The position numbers and the translations under genes are program-made. 64,000 bases of DNA from Mycogone perniciosa. Taxonomy: Eukaryota > Ascomycota > Sordariomycetes > Hypocreales > Hypocreaceae. This document shows positions 12,245 through 23,895 of the stretch, piece after piece; positions within the stretch are counted from its first letter, which is position 1, and each line of letters opens with the position of its first letter. The notes beneath the pieces were generated by a model. That model was not told the origin of the DNA. It was given only the letters and a program-made list of their open reading frames with translations, and did no database searches. The stretch lies in assembly GCA_025331125.1 (NCBI GenBank), contig JAOALB010000123.1:104520-168519 (forward strand). The letters are read 5' to 3'.

Positions 12245-14644
12245 CTATCTTGGCGTGTTCGGCATGGCGTTGAAGCTCCCAAGCCCATCCAGACCAGTGT
12301 TCCCATACTCCCCCGAACTCATAAAGTACGACAACCAATCCGTGGACATGAAGGAATCCAACGACCCGGAAGAATAAGGAGGGAATTTGACTGGCATCCC
12401 GACAGGAATATCCGCCATTGAAAAGTCCTGCGAGGCAAATTCCGCATCCAAGGCATTACTTTGACCCCGTTCCTGTCCGACGGCATTAACTACAGGCTCC
12501 ATGGATAGAAATGATGATGACCGCTGTCCGCCTTGATCTTGTCTCTGCGAGAAGCGCCTCATCGTCGCAGCAAATATGTGATCCAAAACATCGCGACTTC
12601 GCGTCGCTTCCGGCCAATACTCTCCAGTTGCACTGAGGATATCGGAAGCTGACTTGAGCGCGCCGGTCAGCGTGTCGAAATCCACCTCGTTGGTGACACC
12701 GTTCGGTGTCCAGACGCAGTAAAATATCGTTATTACACACAAGAAGAGCGAATGGACGCTTATCCAACCATATTGAAGTTTGTTTTCCCGGTACAGTTTG
12801 GCATATATTCTGATGCAGTCAATGGCGCTTACAAAACAGTCGTGAATGGCCGCCCTGGTCGGTTGCTGGAACAAAGGACTTGGACGAAGTACCAGCATGA
12901 TGAGCTCGTGGTATGTTATCTCACAAACATCGTTCATGAAGCGCCGTGGATCGCCCTCAGAGTGCTTAGGGATGTCGTGTCTCCACACTCGCAAGCGATT
13001 CAAAAAGTCCCGATGCCATGCACTGATATCAGTGATAGATGGCGTTGCGTAAGGCGGATAATTTCGATCAACGCAGTACAGCACGCACTTAATCTCAGAT
13101 CTAAATCTCGCCATTTTAAAGAGGTGGATAGCACTGGTCATGTTGGTGAGAGTCCCAGCATCTTGCGTAACTGGCCCAACTCGTTCTCGTGCCTCATTAT
13201 CGTTTAACTCCATTGGCAGCTGCAGTCATCGTATTAGCGGGCAGTGTCTGCTTGAGAGACATGGCGACTCACCCTCATATCGCATTGCTCATCCAAAATT
13301 CCGATCGGTCGTCCCATTGTTATGGCGAGCAAACGATCCATACAGTACACTGACCAGAACACTCTCGTCCGAATGTCCTGTTGAAGGGGGGAGAAGTGCC
13401 GAATCCCCTGGACATCACGTTGCAGTCCCAACTCCAAGGCAGAAGACAATGAGTGGTAGTGGAGTGTCCACAGATTCAAGCCAGATGATGGGTTATGCAT
13501 GGTATACATTTCCAACAGCAACATGCACTGAACCCCAGCAAGGGAGGCCACCCGGAAGACCGAATCCAGTCGTTGCATAGCGGAGGCGTAAAAGCCTTCA
13601 GCTGACAGCGGTCTTCTAGACCGACGAGATAGAAGTGTTGCTCCAATAGCCAACACCAGAAGGATATGGAACTCCTCTTCGGGCTCGAGATTGACACCGT
13701 CATAAAATTTGCGAATGGCATCCATATATATAGGTTCATGCAAAAACGGATATTGTAGGTGGACGGATTCGAAATAAATTTTAGAGAGTAAAGTGGTGTG
13801 TCTCCTGTCAGCGGGGATTTCCTTTGCTTGGACTTCAACCATGTCGCTGGGAATCAACGTATCATCATGCGATTCTAGATCGTGGCGATAGAGGTTCGAT
13901 GCTTCAACCTCTGCTGCTCGGGACAGACCCTCGAGGACAAATCTCGTGAAAAAAAGACCGCTAGAGGGCCCCAGGTACCGCAATTCAGATCCTGCGGCGA
14001 CAGATATCAGACCCATCTGTTCCGTGATTTCGTGTGTCGGGCTGTTTCCCTGTGAAGAATGGGAAGACGGACGTTCTGAAGGCTCAGTCACTCGCGCTTT
14101 TGTTTGTGAAGGCCGGCCAGGCCCTGCAGTGAGATCAACATCAGGGCATCTGTCGCAAACGATGGATTCCAGCCACGCAACTCGCGCTTCCAGTTCTAAG
14201 AGGTAACTGCAGATGCATGGTCAACCGAAATATAGACCAGTTTTACTATATGTATGAGACTTACTTTCGCGGAACCTCACGCGAGGTTCCACCATCAACA
14301 CAGCGCACACCAGCCTTCTGACAGCCACCACAGGATGGAAGTATACCGTCGCACTATGAGCATATTGGTCATTCTGTCGGACATGTATGATGGGTGTGGC
14401 TTGCATTGCCAAGTAAAGTGGAACATACTCGAATCTTCCGCCTTTGGCATCGAACGCAGGCAGCACTGATTCTGGATCGAGTTTTGAGCCTTCGATGCTG
14501 AGGCTGATTGGACTGCGCTGCATCTGCCATTAGAGAGGTCGCCGATGTTCCCCCGTCCATGTTGGTGACTGAGAGACTTTGGGAAATGTTAGGAATTGAA
14601 GCAACAGTCCAATTACATTCAAAGCTCTTGAAGCGCGACGCCAT
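12245..14644 (-). CDS. Zn2Cys6 fungal-specific transcription factor with MHR domain
   Basis: Four exons: 14644-14429, 14353-14265, 14206-13273 and 13219-12245. The three introns (75, 58 and 53 bases) have GTATGT, GTAAGT and GTGAGT donors, and all phases agree, giving 737 residues. The binuclear zinc cluster is split by intron 1: C63-x2-C66-x6-C73-x6-C80-x2-C83-x6-C90 (CVRCQRRKIRC then DGILPSC). A linker and short coiled coil follow (NYLLELEARVAWLE). The middle holds the fungal transcription factor MHR domain, with FLHEPIYMDAI, TRVFWSVYCMDRLLAITMGRP and the acidic CDM turn. The C-terminal 200 residues are low in motifs. Proteins of this family are nuclear regulators, often of a neighbouring pathway; here the bHLH gene and the alcohol dehydrogenase are the nearest candidates, which is inference. 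A second ATG at codon 29 (MDGGTS) could be the true start, which would still keep the zinc cluster. Confidence 0.92.
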
Positions 14645-15142
14645 CCCTTATATCGGCTGAGGCCTATTTAGTGGCGTCATGTGATGGTGGCAGTGGCAAC
14701 ATGACATCAATATATTTGTCAGCGCGAGCCCAAAATACGGAGAAACGCTTAATTAGCTTCAACTTACTCCATGCTTCCCACATAATTATTCACTTATATA
14801 TCTATTGGATGGAGGCATGTTACACACAATTGCTGAGGTATACACTTCACCTTTGCTGGCCTGGTACAGTGGTTTAACAAGGCAAACAGACTTGGTGCAT
14901 CACTATAATGGGTCTGATCACGAGCTATCGACATGGATCTGGCCAATCGGTTTCTATCATATCGTTTCATTCATCAAATGGTATCTACTAAGTGCCATCT
15001 TAACGAACGTCACGAGCTGTTAACGACATAATTCACTGCGCAAAATGGACGAGTCATCATGCAATCAGCCGTCTAATTGGTCTTATTCGGTTCATTTATC
15101 CTCGATACCATATTCTAAAATACTTGTCTCAACAGATGTCCA
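14645..15142. other. intergenic, promoter side of the Zn2Cys6 gene
   Basis: No gene is supported. The two short open frames here lack motifs and the DNA is rather A/T-rich. A TACGGAGAA near 14736 is a near-match to the recurring TACGGAGTA 9-mer. Confidence 0.4.
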
Positions 15143-16280
15143 TCAGTTTTCTGCGACGAGGACGGCACGATACCTCACGACACCCTCCTTCAATGACTGC
15201 ATAGCGTTAATGATGCCAGTCTCGTTCAGAGGGAACTTCTGGATCTGGGGCGTGATGGAATGCTGGGCACAGAACTGCAGCATCTTCCGCGTATCCGCTG
15301 ATGAAACCACCAAAGAGCCCTGAACGCGGACAGCATTGAGAGACAATAAGAAGAGCACCACCTGGGAAGGATCAAGGTCGGCCGTGAGAGGGTAGATGGT
15401 ACCGTTTGCGGCCATCAGGGGAATCAGTCTATACCAGAAGAATATGTCAGTCAAAGGTCCAATTTAAGAAATCTGCTTTCGCTCAACGTACGTATTATAA
15501 TCAGCATTGGAGCTGCCACACAGCAACAGATGGTTAAGCGGCGCAATCTCTTCCTTCAACTTCTCGCCATTGCGGAGGACATGAAACTCCTTGGCACCAA
15601 ACGCAAAGGCCTCTTCGCGCTTCGACTCACTGCTTGATAAGACAACAACATGGCAGCCCATGGCGGCAGCCATCTTGATAGCCAAGTGACCCAAGCCGCC
15701 AATTCCCATCACGGCGACGCGGTCCGTGGGTTGGATGCCATATCGAGCAAGGACAGTCCAGACGGTGCCGCCACCACACATGAGAGGGGCGGCGAAAGCA
15801 GGGTCGAGACCATCTGGAATGCGGAAGACCCAGCGAGCGTCAAGAACGGCACCCTTAGAGAAGCTTCCGGTATCGAAGTCGGCAAATCCGTAACGAACGA
15901 CATTATCACAGTACTGGTCCCAGCCTGGAATGATCCACATTAGCACTTTCTACCAGGACATGAAACATTTCAGATCGCTTAACTGTGTACTTACCTAACA
16001 GGCAGTTGTCGCAATGACCACAGACCTCATGAGTGTAACCAAATCCGGCGACATCTCCAACTTTGAGATCGCGCACAGCTTCGCCAACCTGTCGGACAAT
16101 ACCAACGCCTTCGTGTCCTAAGACAATGTCCTTGTGTCGGAAGTGAAGGTCGGTGCCGCAGACGCCAGAGTGGGTGATCTCGAGGAAGACATCGTTGGGA
16201 CGAAGTTGCTTGGTGATGATCTGGCGAGCAGGGGTGATCTCCGTCGTTCCGCGATAAGCTTCATATGTGACTTGACTCAT
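15143..16280 (-). CDS. zinc-dependent medium-chain alcohol dehydrogenase
   Basis: Three exons, 16280-15995, 15924-15492 and 15428-15143, with introns of 70 and 63 bases (GTAAGT...CCAG and GTACGT...ATAG), give 334 residues. The N-terminal GroES-like half has the catalytic zinc ligand C41 (SGVCGTDLH) and GHE at 55-57. Four structural-zinc cysteines (C87, C90, C93, C101) are in the usual spacing, and intron 1 falls between the third and fourth. The Rossmann half carries GIGGLGHLAIK for NAD(P) binding. The overall pattern is that of the fungal alcohol dehydrogenases that reduce aldehydes or oxidise primary alcohols in the cytosol; the exact substrate cannot be read from sequence. It is transcribed in the same direction as the two regulators downstream. 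The length is close to the usual 340-350, so it looks intact. Confidence 0.9.
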
Positions 16281-18163
16281 GATGATGGATTCGAAGCAGG
16301 AAGTTCTATTGATGATAATGTTATGCCTTGGCGACTGTGCTTGTGTTGGGATGGATGTTTGTTGATTGATGGGATTCTACCCAGGCTGTCGGACGCCTTT
16401 AATACCCATTGTCGACGTGCAGATTGACGGAGAGATTTTGCTATTTGCCATCAGTTCACGGTTGGTAATCACGATTAAGAAGTATCTTGGCTGTTCCGAA
16501 TATTCCTGTGATGGTGGAAATGCTGGAGAAGATGATTTACGCGGTCCGAGAAAATCTGTGGAAACGGGTGTTTCAGAAACAAGATGCGGGATGTCCCGCC
16601 CTATGTACCAACAACTTGAGTCACTCAAGCCAATTCAGATTTGTCAAATATTACCAGGATGACAAACTCATTCAGGGTTTTTTTGTTTAATTTTCCTTTA
16701 TTTTCAAATCCCTTCAATTCATTTCGTACCGTGAAGAACCTGAATCTTGCTTGCCCACATAATAGCGGCTGTAGCCGGTCATGGCGGATATGCTTCCGTC
16801 TCCAAGGAGATGGCCATCATCGTGACCACAGCGTTTGATTGGACCGCGGGAAATATTAAATCTCGGCATTACTGTGGCAGAAAATACAGAAAAAAAATTA
16901 GTATCTGGAAGAATAGTTTCGCTCAGTTGGTGCTGGCTCGGTCACGTAACCCTTGGATTTTTTTTACACGGAGTGTATATTAGCGATAGGTTACAAACAT
17001 CTCGAGCTACAAGCCACCACGAATAAAATACGACTAGATCGACATGTATACTGTCAAAGATGGAAAACTTCACCCAAGGTTGCTGGTGTTACCGTCAAAA
17101 TGCATTCATGAGCCAAGAATCACAATCAGTAATCGCCCCGTCTACATCCGAGGCTCAGCTGGAGAGTGGGCGGGAAGTCCCGCTTCCCTTCCAGGCGGAC
17201 TACTCTGTCTCCTTAGATTTGTTTTATCTGCTTTCAACTCTACACGTTAGATTTAATAATCGTGAGAACCTATGGTCCGATGGTCCGAAACTTCATCACA
17301 TCACTAATCAGGAAGGTAACAGGGTTACTGAATAATGTGCGTACGTGGCAATTCTGGCTTGCTCTTTGTCGGGGTTCTCAACTGCCGGGGTTATCAGACC
17401 TATTAGGTGGCCAAGACCAAGTATAAAAGGGTATCAAGCCCGAGAGAAGAAAAAAGACCTTGGAGATCAATAAAATCACCTAGATACGAGCTTCTTCCGT
17501 GTGGCCGGCTAGTAGCGATCTTGTCCGGACCCCTATACACACCGAAGTGTCCGGTACTCTTCTGCAACGAATCTAGGCACCCTCTGACACATCCCACAGG
17601 AGATGTGGTGAGATTTTGCACCTTTATCAAATCCAAATGGCTAGAGATGCCTGACTGTCGACTCGCTCGGATAGTCGACGAGAGACAAATTTGTCTCAAG
17701 TTCCCAATCGAACGTCTGCATAAATGCACCGGACATGAATCGGATTGAAGCATGCCGAATCCCGTCCCAGGCGGCATTGCCAGTCTTGCCAATGCGATTA
17801 CGATTGTCTAGACACCCTTGACTACTTGGATCAATCAAGCCTTCACAAAACAGCAGTTTAGAAGTTGCGTAGAACAAATCATATCGTAAAGATGAATTTT
17901 TTCCATAATACACGATCATCAATCATACCGTGTAGGCTCTATTCAACCTGCTTCCACATTGTATCGAGTTGCATAATCTGCATCCACTCGCCCATTCGAT
18001 TCGCGTTCGCGTTCGCAAAGCCAGATTGCATATCCTAGAATAACTGTGCTCCATGCGCCCCCTGCCACGTCTCATGCCAACCAATTTGGCTGTTGCCATG
18101 CATGTATCCATCCGTTGTGTCCGATACCATCGCCATGCCCCCCCATGCCGTCGTACATAACGC
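16281..18163. other. long intergenic region, no gene recognised
   Basis: About 1.9 kb without a convincing coding region. Overlapping open frames of 113 (plus strand, 17407-17748) and 129 codons (minus strand, 17403-17792) oppose one another and show no motif. The part just above 16281 is the promoter side of the alcohol dehydrogenase. The part at 18089-18163 may include the true 3' end of the next gene if the frame change suspected there is real. Confidence 0.45.
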
Positions 18164-20311
18164 TCAGCAGACCTTGATGCATCGCATTCTGCATCTTGAG
18201 CTCTTCATTTTCCGAATGAACTTGATTTGCGGCACTGCCGCCAAGTACACCTGCTGTCGGTTCGTGCCAAAAGCTTGGAACTCCTTGAGTGCAGCCTGAG
18301 GCTCTTCTGATCCTGGGTCACCAGCAGCACAGACTTTCAACCACATCTTGCGCATACGAGGCAACCAGATCTGGCATATCTGAGCGCGCTCGTCGTACTC
18401 CCCCTTGATCGGCACCGACTCGCCGAGTGGAGTGTCGACCACAAAGCTCAGGTCACAGTCTTGACAGAAGAAAGCCTCCAGATAACCCCACCACTTTCGC
18501 TTCTCGATAGCCCCGAGACCCGGACAGGCATGGACTGTTGCAAATTTCCTGACGTAGTCAGTGTAGTAGCTGAAGACACCTTTGTCGATTGCCTCCGCAT
18601 ACTTCGCGAGATATTGGCTAAATCGTGGACTCGCGGGGCAAAAGTCGCATACCAGTGTCGCATCGGCTGGGTGCTGTACGGGCCCAAAGAACTTATCTAA
18701 ACCGCCAGTACCCAGAATGCTTACATAACAGGCCTGGCATATGTCGAAGTTTTCGCATCCTCCGGACAAAGTCCACCAGTTCCCGCGGATGATACCGTTT
18801 GCTGTGCAGGGGACGAGACTGCAGATGACACTTGCTGCATTCTGGAACACTGAAAAATTACGCTGTTTAATTGCACTTTCTACAGCAAACAACATTGGGA
18901 GGTTGGACTCCGTCAATTTGCAGTCCCAGAACTGATAGGCCTGGGTGAGCTGAGAGATCAAAGCATCGAAAGAGTCTAGGCTGCTCCCTGGTATCGCGTG
19001 GGGCCCAAATTCACTCTCAAATCTGGTCAATTCCAACCTGTCCATGTAGCAAGCCTCACAGGCACGCACATTCGAAATTTTGTGACGTGCCACAAACCAC
19101 CTGCAGTTGTTAGATTGTACCTCCTTGCCCTCACACTTGGGGAGTTGCAAACGACGGGTTGAGGCGGCTACAAATCCGGACCAGTCATTGTGTTTGACCA
19201 TCTTCAGGACAGCGCGTGAGATGAACGGTATGGAGTCGTCACACATCCACTTCTCATCTTCTTTCTGCTTGCGGTAGGGACTAAACTTTGACTCGAAGCT
19301 AGTGTTCACCACCTTGTCCTCGTAGCAAGCCTCACATGAAATAAAGCCGACTATTTCGGAGTCGGTCATGCCAAACCACTTGATGCTCTTGGAAGCGGGC
19401 ACGAGAGTTTGTCCCTTACAAACCCGGATGTCTAGCCGCTTCGTTACGAATGCGCGTAGAGCGTCCATGTTCCCGCTCCGAACAGCTTGGGGCCACAAGA
19501 TTTCTTTGATACGTGGAAGCCAGAAACAACAGGTAGAATAGGTGCCGTCGGGTTGCTTGATACGCTCAAATCTATCCTCCAGCTGTGTACCTTTGACATA
19601 ATCGGCGTGGCATTTCGTGCAGGTCAGAAAATCCAGTATGCCAGGCAACTGATATCAATAGAGCCAATAGTCCACGGCCCTCGATTACGGGCAGTAGGGC
19701 ACAGTATCAAGCGGAACGCCAGTGGCACGAACAGGATAGGGAGGCCTGGGGACATCGTCATTGATGATTCCCCTGCTGGACTGAGATGCCGGACCCTGAG
19801 TGGCAGTGCCAATGTCAAGGTTATCCATCTGTGCAAAGAGTCCAGCAACAGGATCCTGAGGAGCAGCGGCCGCAGTGTAAAAGGGCGGGCCCGCCTGCCT
19901 GGAATAAGCTGTTGCATCTGTTGGTGGTACTTGGGTCTGTGGCAGTGGCGTTGTGGTTGTGTTTGCGGTTGTGGAGAGAGATATTGGTTCTGCTGTGGCG
20001 GAGCGGTTGGCGGGCTTGGTTGCTGTCCTCCCGATGAAGAGCCTGCTGGTGGAGGGAGGCAGAGGATAGGGAGCTTGTTGGTAGTCCGACCTAGGTGTTT
20101 GTGGATCTGGAGCGCCTGTTGATGGTGGAGGATAATGTGCTTGGTGGCTTGATGCCAGGGGGTGGGGGCGCTGTTGCTGTCCCGCTGATAGCGGAGGAGG
20201 AGGATAGTAGTAACCTGTCGTGCTGTCATGGGCCAAAACGGGAGGGCGGCTCGAGGGTGGCGCAGGTGGTAGTGAAGCTGGTTGTCCCGCTTGCTCTCTG
20301 GTACCGGACAT
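18164..20311 (-). CDS. Pro-rich protein with repeated Cys-x2-Cys segments, function unknown
   Basis: Proposed exons are 20311-19703 and 19648-18164, about 697 residues. The first 200 residues are Pro-, Ser-, Gln- and Thr-rich low complexity with tyrosine-proline runs, ending in DVPRPPYPVRATGVPLD. The second exon is folded-looking and contains five CxxC segments in a repeated setting, CTKCHADYV, CEACYEDKV, CEACYMDRL, CQACYVSIL and CQDCDLSFV, most followed about 8 residues later by F-x-F-like residues. This suggests tandem metal-binding or disulphide modules. No catalytic motif is seen. The splice joint is uncertain: a 54-base intron with a weak GTGCCC donor keeps frame, whereas the better-looking GTAATC donor does not. 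Near the C-terminus a second frame reads ENEELKMQNAMHQGLL, so the end may be shifted. Such proteins seem common in ascomycetes as hypothetical proteins; I cannot name a role. Confidence 0.7.
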
Positions 20312-20893
20312 GCGGTAACAATAATAGACGATGGCCAAGTCTAGACTCTTCAATCTAACAAGAGGGAAAGCGCATGTTGCAGGAGAGGAAGCATCTCGGT
20401 TGGTTGTACCAGTTAGCTTTGTGCTAGGCGTTTCGGGATCTTTCAGTCTTGAGTCTCGGGTTGGTATTGTCCTCCATGACAGTTGGGAATTGTGATGCAG
20501 GTCAGGGTGGCATAGGGTGGCATGGGGCTGCTTTAGGAACGCCGCCCCGGATCCCGCCTCCCGCCTCCTGCCGTTTCGTTTAAGGGAAACGAACGGAAAC
20601 ATTTAACCTTCTTTATTCGTCACCTATCCTCTTGGGCTAATACGAGTACTGGATAATAGAGATTAACCGGACAGAGATGTGTCTCGGATAATCAGTATTC
20701 CCGAATTGACCCGAGAGCTCCGAAGCTTGTTCTATTCAAAGCCCACACACAATTTCGGCAGACCAAGTCAGGTGTTACCGGGGTGAGGGTACTCCGTATG
20801 TAGGTTGTTTCCCTGTCTCTCAATACCCATTCACCGTCTTGGACAACTCCTCAACGCCTGTCCCACGTGATATCAAGCGGTCCTGGGAGCATG
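20312..20893. other. intergenic between Cys-repeat gene and SDR gene
   Basis: The reading frame of the Cys-repeat gene stays open up to 20602, but the Met at 20311 precedes the low-complexity region and is preferred; an earlier start is possible. The rest shows no gene. A TACTCCGTA 9-mer is at 20790-20798. Confidence 0.45.
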
Positions 20894-21821
20894 TTAGATT
20901 GTGTGTGAAAATGAACGCCATTTTGTGTTCGATGTGTTGAGGATGCCACTTACGAGGATAAAGCTGGGAAACCATTCTGATATAAACCTGATAAAAGGAA
21001 CATTTTTACCCCTCCACACTTGCCCATTTCTTCCCTCGTTGAGAATGTCTGGGATCAGGGATTCTGCCATCTCCTCCGCAGTGCTACCTGCAACGCCTAT
21101 TTCGCCTTTACTCCAGGGCATGATGGCGTCTAGGCTAGTGCTATACCGAGATGCAGGCGGAAGTTCTAGCGCTGGCAAATTGCTGTAGAATGGTGTATCG
21201 ACAGGCCCCACCATGACCGTGATGACGCTGACGCCAAACGGCCGCAGCTCCATGCGTAACGTATTAGAGTAACTTGCTAGTGCTGCCTTGGAAGATGCAT
21301 ATGTTGCTGCAGATGTGATTAACGCTGTAGCTCACTCAAGTGAGGAGGTGGCCAGGGAGCAGCTTACAGATCCACGGTGAGTTGAATATGGCGCCAACAC
21401 TGCTCATATTTACTACTCGGCCTTTCTTTGCGATCAAAAGGTCAGCGAACGCCTGAATGGTCCTGATGGACCCCCAGACGTTGGTATCGTAAACCTTCTG
21501 CGCGCTCTCCAAGTCGATATCGAGGATCGGCATGGTGTACCCGACACCGGCATTATTTACAAGCACATCCAACCCACGAGTGCCCTGCTGTTCCGTGGCA
21601 TCGCTGATGGCCTTTGCGGCAGCCTCGACCGAAGCAGTAGATGTGACGTCTAGCTCAAGGGTTGAAACCACGGAAAGTTGCGTTAGCTCTGCGGGGATTT
21701 TGGACGGGTTCCGCGCCGTGGCAAAGACGTGATGACCTTTGTGAGCCAGAGCGAGCGCGACGGCGGCGCCGATGCCGCCGGCAGAGCAGCCTGTTACCAA
21801 AATCACCTTCCTGGAAGCCAT
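20894..21821 (-). CDS. short-chain dehydrogenase/reductase, Ayr1-like
   Basis: Two exons, 21821-21368 and 21306-20894, joined across a 61-base intron (GTAAGC...TGCAG), give 288 residues. The N-terminus has the classical SDR cofactor site TGCSAGGIG (residues 10-18), with ATARNP after strand 2, which favours NADP(H). It then has LDV, NNAGVG, and the catalytic serine region NMSSVGA. The active-site YASSK is restored by splicing just after the intron. The C-terminal part shows a hydrophobic FILVSGIL segment that may attach to a membrane. The closest family I recognise is NADPH-dependent 1-acyldihydroxyacetone-phosphate reductase of the ER and lipid droplets, a step in ether-lipid and phosphatidic acid synthesis, but many fungal SDRs of this type act on other carbonyls. 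Length and motifs look complete. Confidence 0.88.
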
Positions 21822-23075
21822 AGTTGGGACAGATAGTGGCGATAGAGAAATGAAAATCCGAACGCAGAAGTCATTAATAAATGGTAGCTTCGGAAAACAC
21901 CTCAAATTAGTAGAATTCTCCGACCCTCCGTATCTACATACGAAGCCTATCTCTATTATATGGGGCTCTTTGGCCTGAAGACCTCACTCTCTCCACTTTT
22001 GGTCGTCACATCACCGTAGCACATTTGTTGCACTGTTTTGCATGTCAAGCTTCTTTGCTGACAGAGACGCCATATGCCAGAGTAAAGTGTTATCGCCATA
22101 CCAGGAAGGCGGTTCGCAGGGACAAGAAAAGACAAAAGAGAGAAAAAGCCAAGCATACGTCATTGGCATGATCTTTCACATGATAGCTTCGTCAACACCT
22201 TGATGACAGTGCTATCTTGAGCAATATGTCCTTGTTCGGTTTCGTTAATATCAAGTATTAGTACCATTCTTATTGCGGCAACGCCAAAAACCTCTATCTG
22301 CTGCTTTGCAGGGCCAGATGAGTATGCAGGGTGGTAGAGTATTCTCTTAACACAGCCAGTCTGAATCAAAAAGCCTTTTTTTCTGTGCTGTAAGTGTGGC
22401 AAAATAGTCTTCATAATATTAGCTTTGGCATCAACCCCGCTCACCATTCAAAGGCCTCCCGCATCAATGATTCGACCATTCTCGTGATCTGCATGTTCCA
22501 CCATCTATCCCGGCCTTGTTATACTAAAGAAATATTCTAATGAATGTTTTTCTTTTTGGAATGTGATATTGAGGTTCACAGCCAGCATTTATTATTGCGC
22601 ATGCATTGCAGGCATCTTGCTACTGTGTAACCACCACGAACCTCTGCTTAAGCTGGCCAAATATTAGTCTTCATATAGATGCCATGCTTGAAAAGTGAGA
22701 TCTACATGTCCCCCAAGACCAACCTACATACTCGAGGGTAAAGGACCTTTATTTAGTGCCATATGCCTAAACTTGAGCATAATATTGGGCAAGTAACGCT
22801 AATAGAGCGTCGAGTTATATGTATTTTTGATGATATTCTGTAGGACGACTGTATCTGACAATGTGTATTAAGCCTAGTTTCTTTGGTATCACCCCAGACC
22901 TGGAACACCAGTATTATCCCAAGTTCATGTTTCTGCCAATAATTATTTGCGTGTGGCAGCATTATCTTATTACTGGGCCTCCCGCAGAAACAGGCAATTG
23001 GTGCCCGCTTTGCCTCGGTCGGGATGGTCGTTATCCGGGCGTGATTGACACGATGTGCCTGGAGCTGGGACCATG
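21822..23075. other. intergenic, no gene recognised
   Basis: About 1.25 kb between the divergent SDR and seed-maturation-like genes. Open frames up to 95 codons occur but without family motifs. It should contain both promoters. Confidence 0.4.
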
Positions 23076-23082
23076 TATAAAA
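23076..23082 (+). promoter_or_regulatory. TATA box of the SMP-like gene
   Basis: TATAAAA stands 131 bases before the ATG at 23213, followed by a pyrimidine- and A-rich leader ending in CAACCCTCAACATG, which suits a strongly or inducibly expressed small fungal gene. Confidence 0.5.
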
Positions 23083-23212
23083 CCCTCACTCTGTACATGT
23101 TATTATCATAAGATTCACACTCTTCTGATCATATTGCAGTCTCAGCTTTCTTCAGTCCATCTAAAATTCTACGCGCAATCTTTGACCAAGTCCTACACAA
23201 TCAACCCTCAAC

Positions 23213-23480
23213 ATGCTCAAGCATGAGATGACCAAGTCGGATTCTTCACGAATCCAGGCTTCGCAGGTAATGCGCCATACCACCACTGATCGCAAACCCT
23301 TTTTGACAAGACGTTGAGTTTCAGGCTAAAAGTGGTGGAGATATCTCCTCTGGTGGGTTTGCTGCTCGTGCACAATCCACAGGTGACCGCTGGGCAAACT
23401 CGAATATTGGGGCTGGTGGCGACTTTGCGAAGGGTGGTAACACTGGTGCTGGATCAGTCAACTCGGGCACCAAGAAATGA
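23213..23480 (+). CDS. small SMP/LEA-like hydrophilic protein
   Basis: Two exons, 23213-23266 and 23325-23480, with a 58-base GTAATG...TTCAG intron in phase 0, encode 69 residues. It was found by reading across the intron, as neither exon is a long open frame. The protein is hydrophilic and Gly/Ser/Ala-rich: SRIQASQ joins AKSGGDISSGGFAARAQS, then NIGAGGDFAKGG. This resembles the seed maturation protein (SMP) motif found in plant LEA proteins and in small fungal proteins made in dormant or dry-stressed cells. A likely role is protection during conidiation or desiccation; this is inferred from the family only. A TATA box lies 131 bases upstream. No signal peptide or membrane segment. Confidence 0.72.
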
Positions 23481-23657
23481 TTTGAGGAGAGAATGTATCA
23501 GCCAGTTATATGAAGAGTCTTCGTGTCTCGCCGCTTGGTTGACGTAAGAAAAGCGCAGGGGCAGTTTGTCGAGGGAAATAACACGGCCAAGAACGTTGGT
23601 TAAGTAGTTCATTTGGATGAAACAAATTGTGGTATCGGAATCTAGATACAAACTATT

Positions 23658-23895
23658 TCATTCATTGGATGAACAATGAGCAGCACATGGTGAGCATTTG
23701 CTCACGGCTGCTCTGATACCTTTAGTGTCCCTCTTTGGCATAGGAATGACAAGGTCGAAGGCCATTTCTACATCGCTGCTGTCCGTCTCAAAGAGTTTTA
23801 ACTCATGTCTGCGAAATACTGTAGCAAGTCCAACATAGATTTCCAAAAGTGCTAGGTTTATACCGAGACACATTCCATATCCACGATATATAAAT
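23658..23895 (-). pseudogene. cytochrome P450 C-terminal fragment
   Basis: Reading leftwards from the AT-rich border, the minus strand gives YRGYGMCLGINLALLEIY, the haem-binding cysteine loop of a cytochrome P450 and the start of helix L. It continues with the usual C-terminal end through FETDSSDVEMAFDLVIPMPK to a stop. All of the N-terminal 400 or so residues, including the ExxR and I-helix, are missing: upstream of about 23895 the DNA turns nearly pure A/T. The gene was therefore truncated at this boundary by transposon insertion, deletion or RIP spreading. Class resembles microsomal fungal P450s; the substrate cannot be told. Confidence 0.8.

Noticed and set aside
17403..17792. Opposed open frames of 129 and 113 codons
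   Set aside because: They overlap on opposite strands, have no motifs and no plausible splice partners.
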